Source of the DNA: Diabrotica undecimpunctata
Lineage: Eukaryota; Arthropoda; Insecta; Coleoptera; Chrysomelidae
Length of the DNA: 64,000 bases
Direction of reading: 5' to 3'
NCBI RefSeq assembly: GCF_040954645.1
Contig: NC_092809.1
Span: 68,275,141-68,339,140, forward strand
Shown: in pieces, positions 17,142 through 28,315 of the stretch
How the letters are laid out: every line of letters begins with the position of its first letter
Position numbering within the stretch: position 1 is the first letter of the stretch
Notes under the pieces: generated by a model
The model's database searches: none
What the model was told of the DNA's origin: nothing
What the model saw: the letters and a program-made list of their open reading frames with translations, nothing else
Program-made: the position numbers and the translations under genes

Positions 17142-17753
17142 TATACCGAAAATTTTATATTTTAATTTTACTCCTTTATAATTTCTTCTTAAAAAATCTT
17201 TATTCTGTAATACTATTATTTCCTATATTTGCTACTGCTGAAAGGTATATTTGAATTAAATTCTAAAAGCGTTAATATGGCAATGGGAAATCAACCGTCG
17301 CCGTCGTCTATAGGCATATGTACTGATAGAATTCACTGGTTTATTTTTTATACCTTCCGGGCATATTGTCGCCAATTTTTACATCCATGATGCAAGCATC
17401 GTTTTAATTAACCGTTTTATTTACGTCTGTTTGAAAACCTCTCCTCTCCATCAACTACCGATATTTGCAACGATTTTAGCTATATGTTCGAGTTGCCTGC
17501 AGGAAAACTAAAAAGTAGGTTGATTTTTAATTAGCGGAGTGTCTTTGTTTGCCAGCGGAAAATATTTACATTGTTATATTTTTAATAAAAAGCGACATTT
17601 CGATGACAGTATTTAATAAGTTTTATTACAATGTTAATACCGCATGAGTAAAAATAACAAATAAGTTATAAAATAATGTAATATATATTAAAAAAATCGA
17701 AAAATACAATATAAATACAAAATATAATTTAGAGTTAGATAGTCATACATACA
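17142..17753. other. Intergenic sequence
   Basis: No gene or element end recognised between the two mariner elements. 17290-17540 is slightly less AT-rich but not coding. Confidence 0.5.
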
Positions 17754-18371
17754 TACAGTGTTTTTCAGATGAAACTTAAACTACCAATTTTTAGGAAAAT
17801 CGCAAATCACGTCAATTATTATTTGAAGTGGGAGACATTAGGTGGTTTAAGCTTGCAGGAAAATGCACCATCTCGCCCCCTGTATTGTCTTTAATTATTT
17901 TTAAATTACTTCTACCTTTTTTCTTTCATATTTGGATCTCCTCTTTGTACTGGGTTCAGAAATATATAACACGTCATGTTTAAAGTGATTAGTTTATGAG
18001 AAAAATAAATACAAAGTTCTTTTTTTAACATTTTTATTACAAACATTTAAAATGAACATTTCACTAAAAATAAATTTTTACAATAATTGTTTAAAATGAC
18101 TGCTCTTCGCTTCCATATAATAGTACAATTTATTTTGAAATTCTTCTCTGACATTGCTTTGTCGTTTATTATCTAATTCTTCTGGGTGAGTAGCATAAAT
18201 TTTTATTTTGAATACCCTCATAAGAAGAAGTTTAGAGGTAGTGAATCCGGTGATTTAAGTGGCTAATCCATCATCTGTCCTCTTTTATATATAGTACAGG
18301 TAGAGCAAAGTGTGAACGAGCTCCATTATATTGAAATACAACCAAATCTTCGGAAAGGTAATCATTATTTT

Positions 18372-18960
18372 CTACTGATTTCTAATACGATTAACCACTT
18401 GCCTAAGTAACTCAAGGTATAATGCACCTTTTAAGTTTCCAGTGATAAAGAAGGATCCGATAATGTGATCACCTAGGATACCACACCATACCAGCTGTGT
18501 GTGAAATTCACGCACAATATGTGGATCACTCTCAGCCCAGTATCGGCAATTATGTCTGTTCACTAAACCATTTAATGAAAATGAGCATTCATCCGAAAAG
18601 CAAATATTTTTTAACAATTGTGGATTGTTAATGATGCATTGTGTCTTTAATTCGAAAAATTCGAGACGACGATTAAAATCTTCTTCATTTAACTCTTGTA
18701 CCAATTAAATTTTGTATGGATGAAACTTAAATTTACGAAGGACTCGGAAGGCTATAGAAAATGAAACACCGATTGCTCTGCTTATTGTTGACAGTGACTG
18801 ATTGCTCAACCTCTAAGTTAACTTGCCCTAAAATGGCTACTTGAATTGCTTCGTTATTTACAAGTCCGTGTCGGTTATGTTTTTTTTTGCAAACTGACCC
18901 TGTTGCTCTAAAGTTGTTCATCAATTTAATCACTTGCATGTCTATTGCGGTGTGTTCCAA
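18372..18960 (-). pseudogene. Mariner-type transposase remnant
   Basis: The upstream part (18960-18733) reads VIKLMNNFRATGSVCKKKHN and NEAIQVAILGQVNLEVEQS, the helix-turn-helix region of this insect transposase type. After a frameshift, 18704-18372 gives ICFSDECSFSLNGLVNRHNC with the first catalytic Asp, then VWCGILGDHIIGSFF and LYLELLRQVVNRI. The part with the second and third acids is truncated; only scraps continue below 18372. It matches in order the transposase at 44914-45979. It once recognised the TIRs at 17756 and 20836. Confidence 0.8.
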
Positions 18961-19296
18961 TAAAAATTCTAGCAGCAGCTTTTATTATTATTTTTGTAGT
19001 ATTGTATAAACCTGCAATTTCGATTCTTTCTTGCAAGTTGTAAACCGTTTCAGCGATCAAATTGCACAAGTATCAAAATAGTCTGTTAGAAGTTATAACA
19101 AATTGTCATAGGCTATTAATCGATTAAGATAATGTCCGAATAATATCAAAAACTTTTGGTAAAACCTTAATAAAAAGTAAAGTTTTTTGTTTCTTGGTTT
19201 TTGAAGGTGCTGCAAATAGTACGTTTCAATATTTAAAAAGTTTAAATTATGCACAACCTATTTTGTTACAGTCAATTAAGGTGAAAGAGATATTAT

Positions 19297-20545
19297 CTTT
19301 TTTTTTTATTTATTTTGCTTCAACCACTTAGGGTTATTAGCATAAGAAAATACAAACGTAATAAAGACATACATAGGCATATACAAAATATCAATTACAT
19401 AATAAGGTATACAATATATATTTTAATTATTGATGTATTGTGTTAAATTTTATTAAAAAAGTTTATAGATTTTAAGAATTTTATCAAATCAGCTACGTGT
19501 TTAGATTGTCCTAGTTCTTTTAATGTTTTTGGAATGTGGTAATATAGTCTTTCAGCTGAGTGTATTGAATAGACAGTCAAAATGTGCTTCACTGTCACTT
19601 TACATTCACAAACAACACACACTGGTTCCTCTTCTCTCTTCAACAAGTATTCGTGTGTTGTAGAAGTGTGTCCTAATCTGAGACGTGTTATTAGGACTTG
19701 ATGTTGTCGCTTTGAAGTCCAGAAATTCCATGGAAGGGTGGAAGATTTCTATTAATTTAGTGGTACTTTTATTCCATTGGTTTTGTCAATCATCGTGCAA
19801 TTTTGCTTTTAAGTAAGGTTTAAAATCTAGATGCACCGTTAGATTTTCCATCTATTCCAATATGTGACGGTACCCAGATAAACTCTACTTTCAAATTGTT
19901 TTGGTATATAAGGTATAAAATTAACTTAATCTGCTGTAATGTTGGATGAGACGGATAAGTCTTAGAAATTAATGTCAGACAACTAAGTGAATCAGATTAT
20001 AGGAAATTTGGAAAGGTTTTTTTCTGGAATAAAGGTTAGGGCCTTAATTATGGCAAATAGGTCTGCTGTAAAAATACTTGTCTCAGGAGACAATTTATGG
20101 ATGGAATGTTCATGTGATATCACAACGCATGCTCCTACTCAATTTATGGTCGTAGATGCGTCCGTGTATATAAGATGATAACTTTTATACTGCGTGAGAA
20201 CATGAAGAAAGTGAGTTTAAAAAAAAAATTGGGTATCATGTTATTTTTGTTATATGCTGTAAGTTTAAGGTTACAAAGCAGAGAGGAAACAACCCAAGAA
20301 AAACATAAATTTATTTCACAGGTAGGATAAATGGGAGGTAGTTCAATATTAAATTCTAATAGGTATCTATTAGCTCGTTCATAGAAATGTACAGAACCCC
20401 TATTTCTTTTTTGATAGACCTTCTGAAAGCTGTTTTTGGATTTTTTGGGTTAGATTTTGTATTTGAGAAATACGATAGAGTTAAGTAGTTTCTTCTTAGG
20501 TTTAAGGTTGGTTCTTCAGCTTTACAGAGTAGATTGTCCACAGGA
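19297..20545 (-). mobile_element. 5'-truncated LINE with RNase H, inserted in the mariner
   Basis: Minus-strand reading. A LNLRRNYLTLSYFSNTKSN segment (20541 downward) precedes an RNase H domain (YTDAS near 20170, TADLFAIIKAL near 20050, a degraded SHIGIDG near 19870). It ends with the Cys-rich tail RLRLGHTSTTHEYLLKREEE, PVCVVCECKVTVKHIL and LIKFLKSINFFNKI, stop at 19443. A T run at 19297-19308 on the plus strand is its poly(A) tail. EN and RT are missing. A possible imperfect duplication (GATATTATCTT / GATATTTTCTT) flanks it. RNase H after RT places it in the I superfamily of non-LTR elements. Confidence 0.85.
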
Positions 20546-20838
20546 TAGATATTTTCTTGTTAAAAAAATTGTCTTTTTTATAAAGTAATTACTTCAAGCC
20601 AAATGTATTATAAATTTTTGAAATCAGTACAAGAAGGAGAATCCAGATGTAAGAAAGGGGAAAGTACTTAAAAAAATTAAAGGGATGATACAGGTGGTAA
20701 GAGGATGCATTTTCTAACCTTAAATATGACATAATGTCTCTCCCGTTAAATATTATTTGACGTGTTTTTGCGCCTTTCTTAAAAATTAGAAGTTCAAAAG
20801 TTATTTAAGGTGACTAGTTTTATCTGAAAAGCACTGTA

Positions 20839-21479
20839 TAGATACAGTCTATAGATGTATATGTCGTAGTTTTTTAGAGTATCTGCTATGTAGCTAAAAA
20901 TTTTTTTGAACATTTTAGTCTCCAAGGCTAAAATCTTCAGTGTCTTAGATTAGCATCACATAATTCACCCTCCTCTTCTCTACAGAGCTGAAACCGGTTC
21001 AGTTCTATAGAAGTTTTGGAAAAATTTTTGTCTAAACACCCTAAACCATTTTCGTCACTTTTTTCTTAATTATTAATATTTTGAAGCCATAACAAGTATA
21101 TTGAAATATAATTTTAAGCCTTGAAAAATTGACTAAACAATAAAATCTAAAAATTTAGAATTATTTAAAACTAAAAAATTAATACTCGCAGTTAAGAAAG
21201 TTGTTTTTTTTAATTCGTTGCCATAAATCGATCTTATCATGGGGTATTTAAAAGAACTCGATATAAGGCTCCATATAATTCTATAAAAGAATGCCTGTAT
21301 ACATAATATATTTTATAACTTGTAAATTCTTATATTATATGTATATACGAAAACAAAGCAAGTAGTTTACCCTATAGGACAGACTGTATGGGGTGAAATG
21401 TACTGTACGTAAAGTACTAAAAACCAAATAAGCATTAAATCTATGATATTTAAATTGTTACTATTTTATAATTTTTTCT
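20839..21479. other. Intergenic sequence with a decayed hammerhead-like motif
   Basis: No gene. On the minus strand near 20905-20940, CTGAAGA is followed by a TTTTAG/CTAAAA hairpin. This is a poor match to a hammerhead core, which needs GAAA after stem II. Confidence 0.35.
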
Positions 21480-22595
21480 TTAAAATCGATGTTGTTTTAA
21501 GCCCCATAACTTTTCATTTGACTCCATCTCAATTGGCTTCAGCTCGCAATGGTAAGGCGGCAGTGTCAAAATTTTAACGCCATATTTTTCCTCAATTCTT
21601 TCAATTTTGTACTTGAACTTTTTGTATTTAGAGACAACAATTGTCTCTAAATGCGGCCGCAGTATCCAATAATTAACTTTTTAGGTAATCATCCTCGAAG
21701 AAAACGTTCTTTTCCATTAGCCAATCCTTGATTTGCTTTTAGTTTCACAATTTTTTCGGAAAATCAAATTTGTGGGAGTGTGATGCGTTATCTAAAACGA
21801 CAACGTTTTCTTTGTCTTTAAATGACGTCTTCTTAAACCATTTATTATATAGATCTCCGTCCATTTCGTCGTGGTAATCAGCAATTCCCTTCTTGGCCAA
21901 GAAAGTTAATTCGGCCCATGCCACAAAACCAGTTTCGATTCCAGCATGAAGAAGAACAAACCAAGGACCTCTTTGGGTTGAAGCTTTTAAGGCATCTCGG
22001 TAATTCTTGATCGTTGTGTCCCTCCATTAATTTTTGACTAAAGCACCGACGTTAGTCCAAGACTCGTCGGTATAAACAAGGTTTACATTATCCTTTTTCT
22101 TCAATATTTTTCTTAGTCTGAGCTACTTGTGTCTTCAGGGTATGATATCTTTTCTTTTCATCATTATCGAATCTCGACCTCTTTTACCATATTCAAAAGC
22201 CACATTATTAAGTAGCCTACCAAATGTGCTTTTTGAAATAGCTGGAAAGTTCTTATCATCATTCACTCTGTTCATTATGCTGTCGACGGTTGGTGGTATG
22301 TTTTCAAAAAAAACAAAATCATAGAAAATTTTCCTTATTCAAGATTTCACTCCCCCATCGTAAGTATTCTCACGTGAATTGGACTGAAAACTGGTTTTCT
22401 TTCTTTTTTTGTACCGGTTTAAGTTCGTCTTGCGGGGCATCTTCGCGGACCGAAGATTTTGGAAACTTTTTCAGAGTAATAATAAAGTTGTCACCATTTT
22501 TTAGGTTTAAATAATACTTAAATACATTTAATACCACACGTTTTACTTGCACACACTGATGCGCGGCGCGCGAGTCACGGCAAACCGGCAACGTT
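21480..22595 (-). pseudogene. DDE transposase-like pseudogene (Tc1-mariner superfamily)
   Basis: In frame-shifting pieces on the minus strand. An N-terminal basic region starts near 22591. A helix-turn-helix-like TVDSIMNRVNDDKNFPAISK with STFGRLLNNVAFEYGKRGRD lies near 22150-22290. The catalytic part has first Asp in NLVYTDESWTNVG (near 22060), then FVLLHAGIETGFVAWAEL, YHDEMDGDLYNKW, second Asp in NVVVLDNASHSH (near 21790), and Glu in LPPYHCELKPIEM-like text (near 21530). Stops and frameshifts are frequent. This DDE family is common and usually unnamed in insect genomes. No terminal repeats were found, so its boundaries are uncertain. Confidence 0.65.
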
Positions 22596-24059
22596 CTCTC
22601 GTAAGAAATACATTGCCTATCTTACCTATACTTCTATGGCTTCTACTATAGCATGATACTTTAATATTTGACGTAAGTAAATCATTGTTAAATTAAAATT
22701 AGTTATTTACATCATTGTTCATTTTGAGCATAGCTCTGAAGATGGTTTTGTAAGCCGAAACCGCTCAGCTAGGAATTAAAATTGTTTACAAACTTCGAGA
22801 ATACTTTCCGTTTCCATCTTCTGATTTAAAATTGAATGTCTGTGGTTAATAATCGATTATTTGTTCGAATGCACTTAAATTTGATCTTATCTAATTGTTT
22901 AAAATATTGTACAAAAACTACGTTAATATTAATTAAATTCATGTCATAAATTAAAATTCTGCAATATTTTGTAATCATATTCATATAAAATAGCTCAAAA
23001 CTTAAATTTAATATGTCGATTTAGTAATGATTCAGTATTGATAATTATCGAATAAAATCGAATATGGCCATCATACAAAAGTCATCTATCATTTTCTTTT
23101 TTACTCGCTTTATTTTGTCTAAAATTAAAATTCTTTTAAGTGTTAAAACCAATTCCTTCCAAAAATGACCAAAATGCCACTGAACCTCTAAAAATCATGT
23201 GAACAAGCTGAATTTTGCAGACAATGTCAATATTAGGACGCAAAAAAGTTTACCACTTTTACTCCGGGGCTTCCCCTCTAAAAACTCCCGTAGAGCGGGG
23301 AAAAGGAAAAAAAATCAATTTACTAAGAATCTATACGCCATAGAAAGAAAAGTTTAAAAAAAAAATGTAGCTAAGATAATTTTCAATAAAAATGCTTATA
23401 AGCATTTTTGGTGTAGAATGAACTGTTCTTTTAAAAACAACGCTTGAAGCAATCAGCGACTTTGAATGTCAGTTACGCGCACGAAATTAATGTTCAATAA
23501 AATGTGTTTCAGCTCGACAATTTGTTTCGGTCGAACTTCGATAGATATCTTTTAATCCGAACGTCCTATCGACAAAAATAAAGGTGCATTTTAAAATGAA
23601 TTTCGTATACCGTTTTTGTATTTTGCCGCTTATAACCACAGTTTTTATAAATGTGTTGAATATATAACCGTGGCGCAATTTCTTTTTTTTTAATTATCCT
23701 CGTGAGATCCATACAATTTTTCCGTTTCACTATATAGTTTATAGCATGATTTTAGTTTTGAGTTTTGGGAACAAATGTGTGGCACTTAAATTATGATTAA
23801 AATACGATGAATTTAAACTTTCACATTAAAAACGATCTAAAACGTTTAAAACTGCTATTTTTCAGTTATACTAGCACGTTTTCCAAAAGCACTTAACTTC
23901 TGTACAAATTATACTCAAAACCGTCTTTCTGGAGGCATTTCCCATGACATGCGATCATGTGTAATGTCAAAGTTTAAATTCTGCTTTTCTTAATAATATT
24001 TCAAATGCCTCATATTTGTTGCCACAACTCAAAATTGAAATATTATGTCATACAATTTG
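22596..24059. other. Intergenic region with a hammerhead-like motif and a palindrome
   Basis: No gene. A hammerhead-like plus-strand motif lies at 22731-22771. An exact 22-bp palindrome centred near 23398 reads AAAAATGCTTA and its inverse. Confidence 0.45.
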
Positions 24060-24425
24060 TCACTAAAAATGAAAGCCTCCGGAGCTCCGTGCTCGGATAT
24101 TACTTGTCCTATTCGTACTCTGAAGCTTCGGTTGCTCTAGTACAAAGAGATCAGTCTCGTCATGGCCTTACTGTATCTGTAGCCTCTCATTTTGTATATC
24201 AGGCCTTTATGCTAGACTCTGTCAAATGCTTTGCTTATTCGCTAGTGTGTTCTGCTCTAAATCCGAACTGAGCTTCTGAAATTAGTCCTATTTCGTATAT
24301 TTTGGCTTGTAGTCGGCTTAGTATTACGACCTTGCTGACTGCTGGCTGTAAGCTTATCGGCCTCAAGTTTTGCGGAAACATTTTATTCTTTCCTGGCTTC
24401 GAAATCATGATCAAGTGGGCCTTTC
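24060..24425 (-). pseudogene. LINE reverse transcriptase fragment (Jockey-like)
   Basis: Minus-strand reading from 24422 gives AHLIMISKPGKNKMFPQNLR, then PISLQPAVSKVV and ISEAQFGFRAEHTSE. These are RT motifs of Jockey-like LINEs found in the fingers region (PKPGKN, YRPISLL, QFGFR). Similarity degrades through stops below about 24230. The piece lacks endonuclease, the FADD motif and any tail, and no target duplication is visible. Confidence 0.75.
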
Positions 24426-25724
24426 ATCGATTTGGGAAGAGCCTGTATCTAAGAATACCAATTGACTTGTCGGTTTATCTCCTGAAAACGTTTGCTTATG
24501 CAACTTTTATGTTACTGTTTTAGTAAAACTATTTTATAGCAAGCAAAAACTGATCTATGGCATTTGTTCTTGAAAAAGAAAAAATAGGAATACGAGGTGC
24601 TGGAAACATACCGCAAATAATCAACTCATATAAATAAGCCAGTGTAACAAAGGACTATTTACATTTTAAAAGAAATATTGCAATAATAAACGTCAAAACT
24701 AGAAACGGTGAATATAATTACATAATTTTCCAAAACGTGGAGGTAATTAGGTTCTTGTCGAAGGTAGACATTAACTTCCTAAATAAACAATATGCATTAC
24801 AATATTGGCCATTCAATTTATTGAATAATTTAATAGTTTTCGAATAAATGTTTAATTGCTCGATAAAATTTATTCATAATTAACCAATGTATGTGCACAC
24901 ATCTGACACAGGCTAATAGAAATTCTCGGAAATCGACAACGGAAATATATTATTCAAAGCTTTTGGTGTTACTCAGGTACATTTTGTTTTTAATGGCTTT
25001 AATTAGAAAAATTTTATATTTGAATATTTAATTATTGCACATTTATTTGAACGACTACGTATTTTCCGTACTAAGTTTCCAATTTTATTATTTTTCCTCT
25101 TTTTTTCGACGCCATTGCATAGATAAAAAGGTCATATAGCAACCAATTAGCTTATTGTCCTTTTGTCATTAATCATTTAATAAACAAGTCCTCCTGACTT
25201 CTCCAGATCTGCTTTGAATATAGGGTTTACTCCAATACCCTATAGATCTATTATTTGCACCTGATGTAATTAGGGCTCTTTCACAAACTCGATATGGAAC
25301 CTTGCTGTTCAGTAAGTTCTGCCGAAGATTCCTTAATGTGCTGAAGGTTTACAGATGCTAAAAAGATCGCCCCTCTTTTATTTTTACTGATAGACTTCGA
25401 AGGTCACTTATTTATGTGTTCTCTTCTTAGTCAACTTTTTTCTCCATATCCAGTTTATTCCCTCGAGTTGGGTCAAAAAATTATCAGGCACGTTAGTGCG
25501 TTCTGAAGTTGGCAAAACTTTCCTCATTGTACCTTGCATCCTCTTAGCACAATTATGTTATACCAAGAGATTGGAGAATCCATTAGTCGCAGCACACAGC
25601 TCACCATATGAAGAGTCAGTTGTGGTACACCTGACTGGGCTGTGATAAGTGGCTGACTGAGGTGTTTATATGTGTGTATATGTATTTTGTATTTATACGT
25701 ATATCCACTAGGAAACTAAGTTCC
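24426..25724. other. Intergenic sequence
   Basis: AT-rich with no open frame beyond chance and no element ends I recognise. Confidence 0.5.
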
Positions 25725-25967
25725 TGTAGCTGGCTGTATACCATGTATCACAATTTTTTTTTCCATCAGTGTAACCTGAAAGTATATAACAACTTTAATT
25801 AAAAAGAACGTACAATTTAAAATGTTGACTAAGGTTATGCAAAATGTGGTTAATACTTACAAAGTATACATGCTATGAGCCACTAAAATATATGGGTGAA
25901 AACCCTTTAAATGTTATTAATTTATAGATATGTTACATTATATGTTATTATAAATTAGGATGTTTAA

Positions 25968-26185
25968 AATGAAAAAGACAGAAAAGATTTGATTTCACGT
26001 TCAAAGCGTCTATGTATCTATTGATACGTATTTCGACTTAAAAAGTCTCATCAGAATAGTTATTCATAGCCGTTCTTAACGTGAAAAATAATCTTCTCTG
26101 TCTTATTAGAAGCAACAATAACATGGCTTCGTTATGGACGCAATAGCGACATCTGATAGAAAAATCGGTAAGATAGTTTCGATGT
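25968..26185 (-). mobile_element. 218-bp hammerhead-ribozyme element with 13-bp TSD
   Basis: The insertion interrupts the left inverted-repeat arm. The right arm (near 28455-28475) keeps the uninterrupted site. TTAGGATGTTTAA flanks it at 25955-25967 and 26186-26198. Inside, 25976-26105 is one long inverted repeat (GACAGAAAAGATTTGATTTC against its inverse) whose tip is a hammerhead on the minus strand. It has no coding capacity and no clear poly(A). Penelope-like elements carry hammerheads in their terminal repeats and make variable duplications of this size, so a truncated or solo Penelope repeat is the likeliest origin; a retrozyme-like or novel SINE-like element is the alternative. Confidence 0.8.
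26010..26069 (-). ncRNA. Hammerhead ribozyme (type I, short stem III)
   Basis: Minus-strand order: CTATG, internal loop, CTATT, CTGATGA (26054-26048), stem II GACTT-TTT-AAGTC, GAAA (26034-26031), stem III TACGTAT, C at 26023, then AATAG, ATA, CATAG. All invariant core bases are present (CUGANGA, GAAA, UH at the cleavage site). Stem I pairs perfectly (CTATT/AATAG, then CTATG/CATAG). The stem III sequence ATACGTAT is self-complementary, as in ribozymes thought to act as dimers. Self-cleavage is predicted after C 26023. Confidence 0.88.
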
Positions 26186-26351
26186 TTAGGATGTTTAAGT
26201 TACCGTTGAAATTGGTAACATGCCAACGTATGGCTCTACATCGGTTACATGGTCCTGAGACAAAGTGTCTTCGAAGACCTGTTGATAACAACAACTGACA
26301 AAAATGACAATATTGATATGTTAGGACGGATGTCGGAACAAAGCAGTCAGT

Positions 26352-26807
26352 GCAACTTATGGTAGTTGTCTAAAAATGACAGAAGCCAGCAATATTTAAA
26401 ATTAAATCAATTAAAATTATAATAATATAACAGTATTAACCATCAATGTTCTAGTCTGTAATGTGAATTTGTCCTATATTTATGTTAAAAAACATTGAAA
26501 AAATTTGTTTTATAAATTAATTTAAAGAACAACTTAACTAACAACTAACTTCTTTAGTTAAGAACAAACAAATTTAGACACATGTATAGTTGGTTGCCTA
26601 TCCATACCTACAAAATTTCATGTTCTCCAGTCTACCTAAATTAATTTATAAAACAAATTTTTTTAACGTTTTTCAATATAAATATAGGACAAATTCACAT
26701 TATAGACTACAACATTGATGGTTGATATTGTTATATTATTATAATTTTAATTTATTCAATTTTAAATAATGCTGGCTTCTGTCATTTTTAGACAACTACC
26801 GTAAGTT
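26352..26807. repeat. Foldback palindrome, ~175-bp arms
   Basis: Arms at about 26352-26533 and 26636-26807 are near-perfect reverse complements (TGACAGAAGCCAGCAAT against ATTGCTGGCTTCTGTCA-type text), separated by about 100 bp. It lies immediately inside the left arm of the larger inverted repeat. No protein. It may be a MITE-like foldback element or a source of hairpin RNA. Confidence 0.85.
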
Positions 26808-27289
26808 GCTACTACTGTTGCTACTACAACTACTGCTCACAGATCACCTACCTCTAGATGCTTCACGACAATACTTTAGTTAGATATGAAATCCAGCGCT
26901 CCAAGAGATTTGTATCGGAACTAATTCAAGCGGGAAATTACGCGGGAATTTCAAAATTTAATTGTGGTGGGAAAATTTATATAAAGCTTAAAATATTTAA
27001 ATATAATTTGGTATTTAAAAAAAAAATGCATTTAAAATTTTAAAATGTGCAAATTATTTTTAAATTAAAATATACACGATACCATTTATGAAAAAATAAG
27101 GCAAAATATAATTTATTTATTTATTTAATACATATAAAACAACTTTGTACATACATAAATTTAGAATACAATAGAAATATGCTTTATTACTACTGAGAAT
27201 TGTACAATTTTATGGACAAAGCTTACAAAAAGTCAGAAAAATAACAACAAAATTTAAAATGTACTGTTTAACTACGATTACCTTTTAAA

Positions 27290-27930
27290 TCCTTACTCTC
27301 ACCAGTTTCTACAATTAAAATCTCTTCGTTTGGTAACTGTGCATAATTGTGTTCTGCAACTAAAAAGTTTCATGAAATAGTAACCAATTGGAAAATCAAT
27401 AATTTGTTATCTTCCCAATAGTTACTACAATTTGGTATCTCAAATGATTGAAACATGTGTGTAGATTGTACATCTCTACTTGTTGAAGAACTTTTAACTA
27501 AAACAAAAAGTTAATATAATAATTTATAGCATGATTCACTTCAAATAAAATAATTTTTATTAATTACATATCAGGGTTACTTACTTTCTGTTACATTTGC
27601 TTCTCCGCATACAACATTGAAATACTTCTGGGATGTAGATTAGAGCAGGAATCTAAAATCAATCAGCTATTTGTTCTCGGGAATTGCATTTTGGTACAAG
27701 CTATGACTCCATGTACAATCAAACTTATCTTCAAAGTGGCTGTGGCATATTCGTTTTGTTTTAAAAACTGTAGTGGAATTGTGGAATTCATCATATCAAA
27801 ATTGGGATTTTTTAAAACACTAAGCCACTTCCTAAATCGTATAATCTCTTTATCAGAATTTGGAAAGGCATGTCTAATTGTTGACGAATTGGTACATTGT
27901 AGGATACAACATTTATTGTGAAAAACTATA
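27290..27930 (-). pseudogene. THAP zinc-finger exon and downstream exon fragment
   Basis: Minus strand from about 27918: NKCCILQCTNSS, then HAFPNSDKEIIRFRKWLSV. This is the first half of a THAP DNA-binding domain (Cys pair, then FP and the conserved Trp). The later Cys/His ligands cannot be read through a stop near 27640. A donor-like GTAAGTAA at 27584 and an acceptor-like TTTTGTTTTAG ending at 27498 suggest an 87-nt intron to a second piece (SSSTSRDVQSTHMFQSFEIP). THAP domains occur in P-element and Kolobok-type transposases and in host regulators. Its place between inverted-repeat arms suggests a transposon origin. No catalytic domain is visible. Confidence 0.6.
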
Positions 27931-28315
27931 TTTAGCTAATTATTATTAATCTGCAAAATACTATTTGAAGTCCAGGAACATTTAAAACACAAACTAATTT
28001 GAGGTTGATGCTAACAATAACTTAGAGATATTAAACCAAGTTTAGTTTGATTTTTTTGCAATAATAACCATTAAATCAAACAATACGAATAATAACCATC
28101 CGAAATCTGATTATATTGACGCTAATCAACTACTGACAATTTGCGATTGACAATTATAATTTTTAGTTTGGCTCTAAACCTAAACTGCAGAGTATAGACT
28201 ATAGACAGAGTATAGCGACATCTTAAGATTTGTATCGGTACTACAAATGACATTTAGTTTAGTTTGACCTTGAGCTACCTGCGTGAAATGTCTAGTTATT
28301 AGTGGTCTGTGCTAC

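Larger units (their letters stand above)
17756..20836 (-). mobile_element. Second mariner-type family, with a LINE inserted
   Basis: The left end reads CAGTGTTTTTCAGATGAAAC and the right end is its diverged inverse (ATCTGAAAAGCACTG). TA lies at 17754-17755 and 20837-20838. Subterminal similarity continues inward for roughly 120 bp. A minus-strand transposase remnant lies at 18372-18960. A LINE fragment (about 19297-20545) occupies the middle, so the pre-insertion element was roughly 1.8 kb. Its TIR differs from the CAGGG family, so it is a separate lineage. Confidence 0.8.
25725..26345. repeat. Left arm of a large inverted repeat
   Basis: Reverse complement of about 28316-28740 (for example CAGTGTAACCTGAAAGTATA here, its inverse at 28645-28665). 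The arm is about 350-390 bp once the 218-bp insertion at 25968-26185 is removed. It could be the terminal repeat of the THAP-containing element between the arms. Confidence 0.85.

Noticed and set aside
19987..20178. Plus-strand frame
   Set aside because: Antisense of the RNase H domain of a minus-strand LINE.
24005..24523. Two plus-strand frames that look protein-like
   Set aside because: They are antisense to a LINE RT fragment readable on the minus strand.
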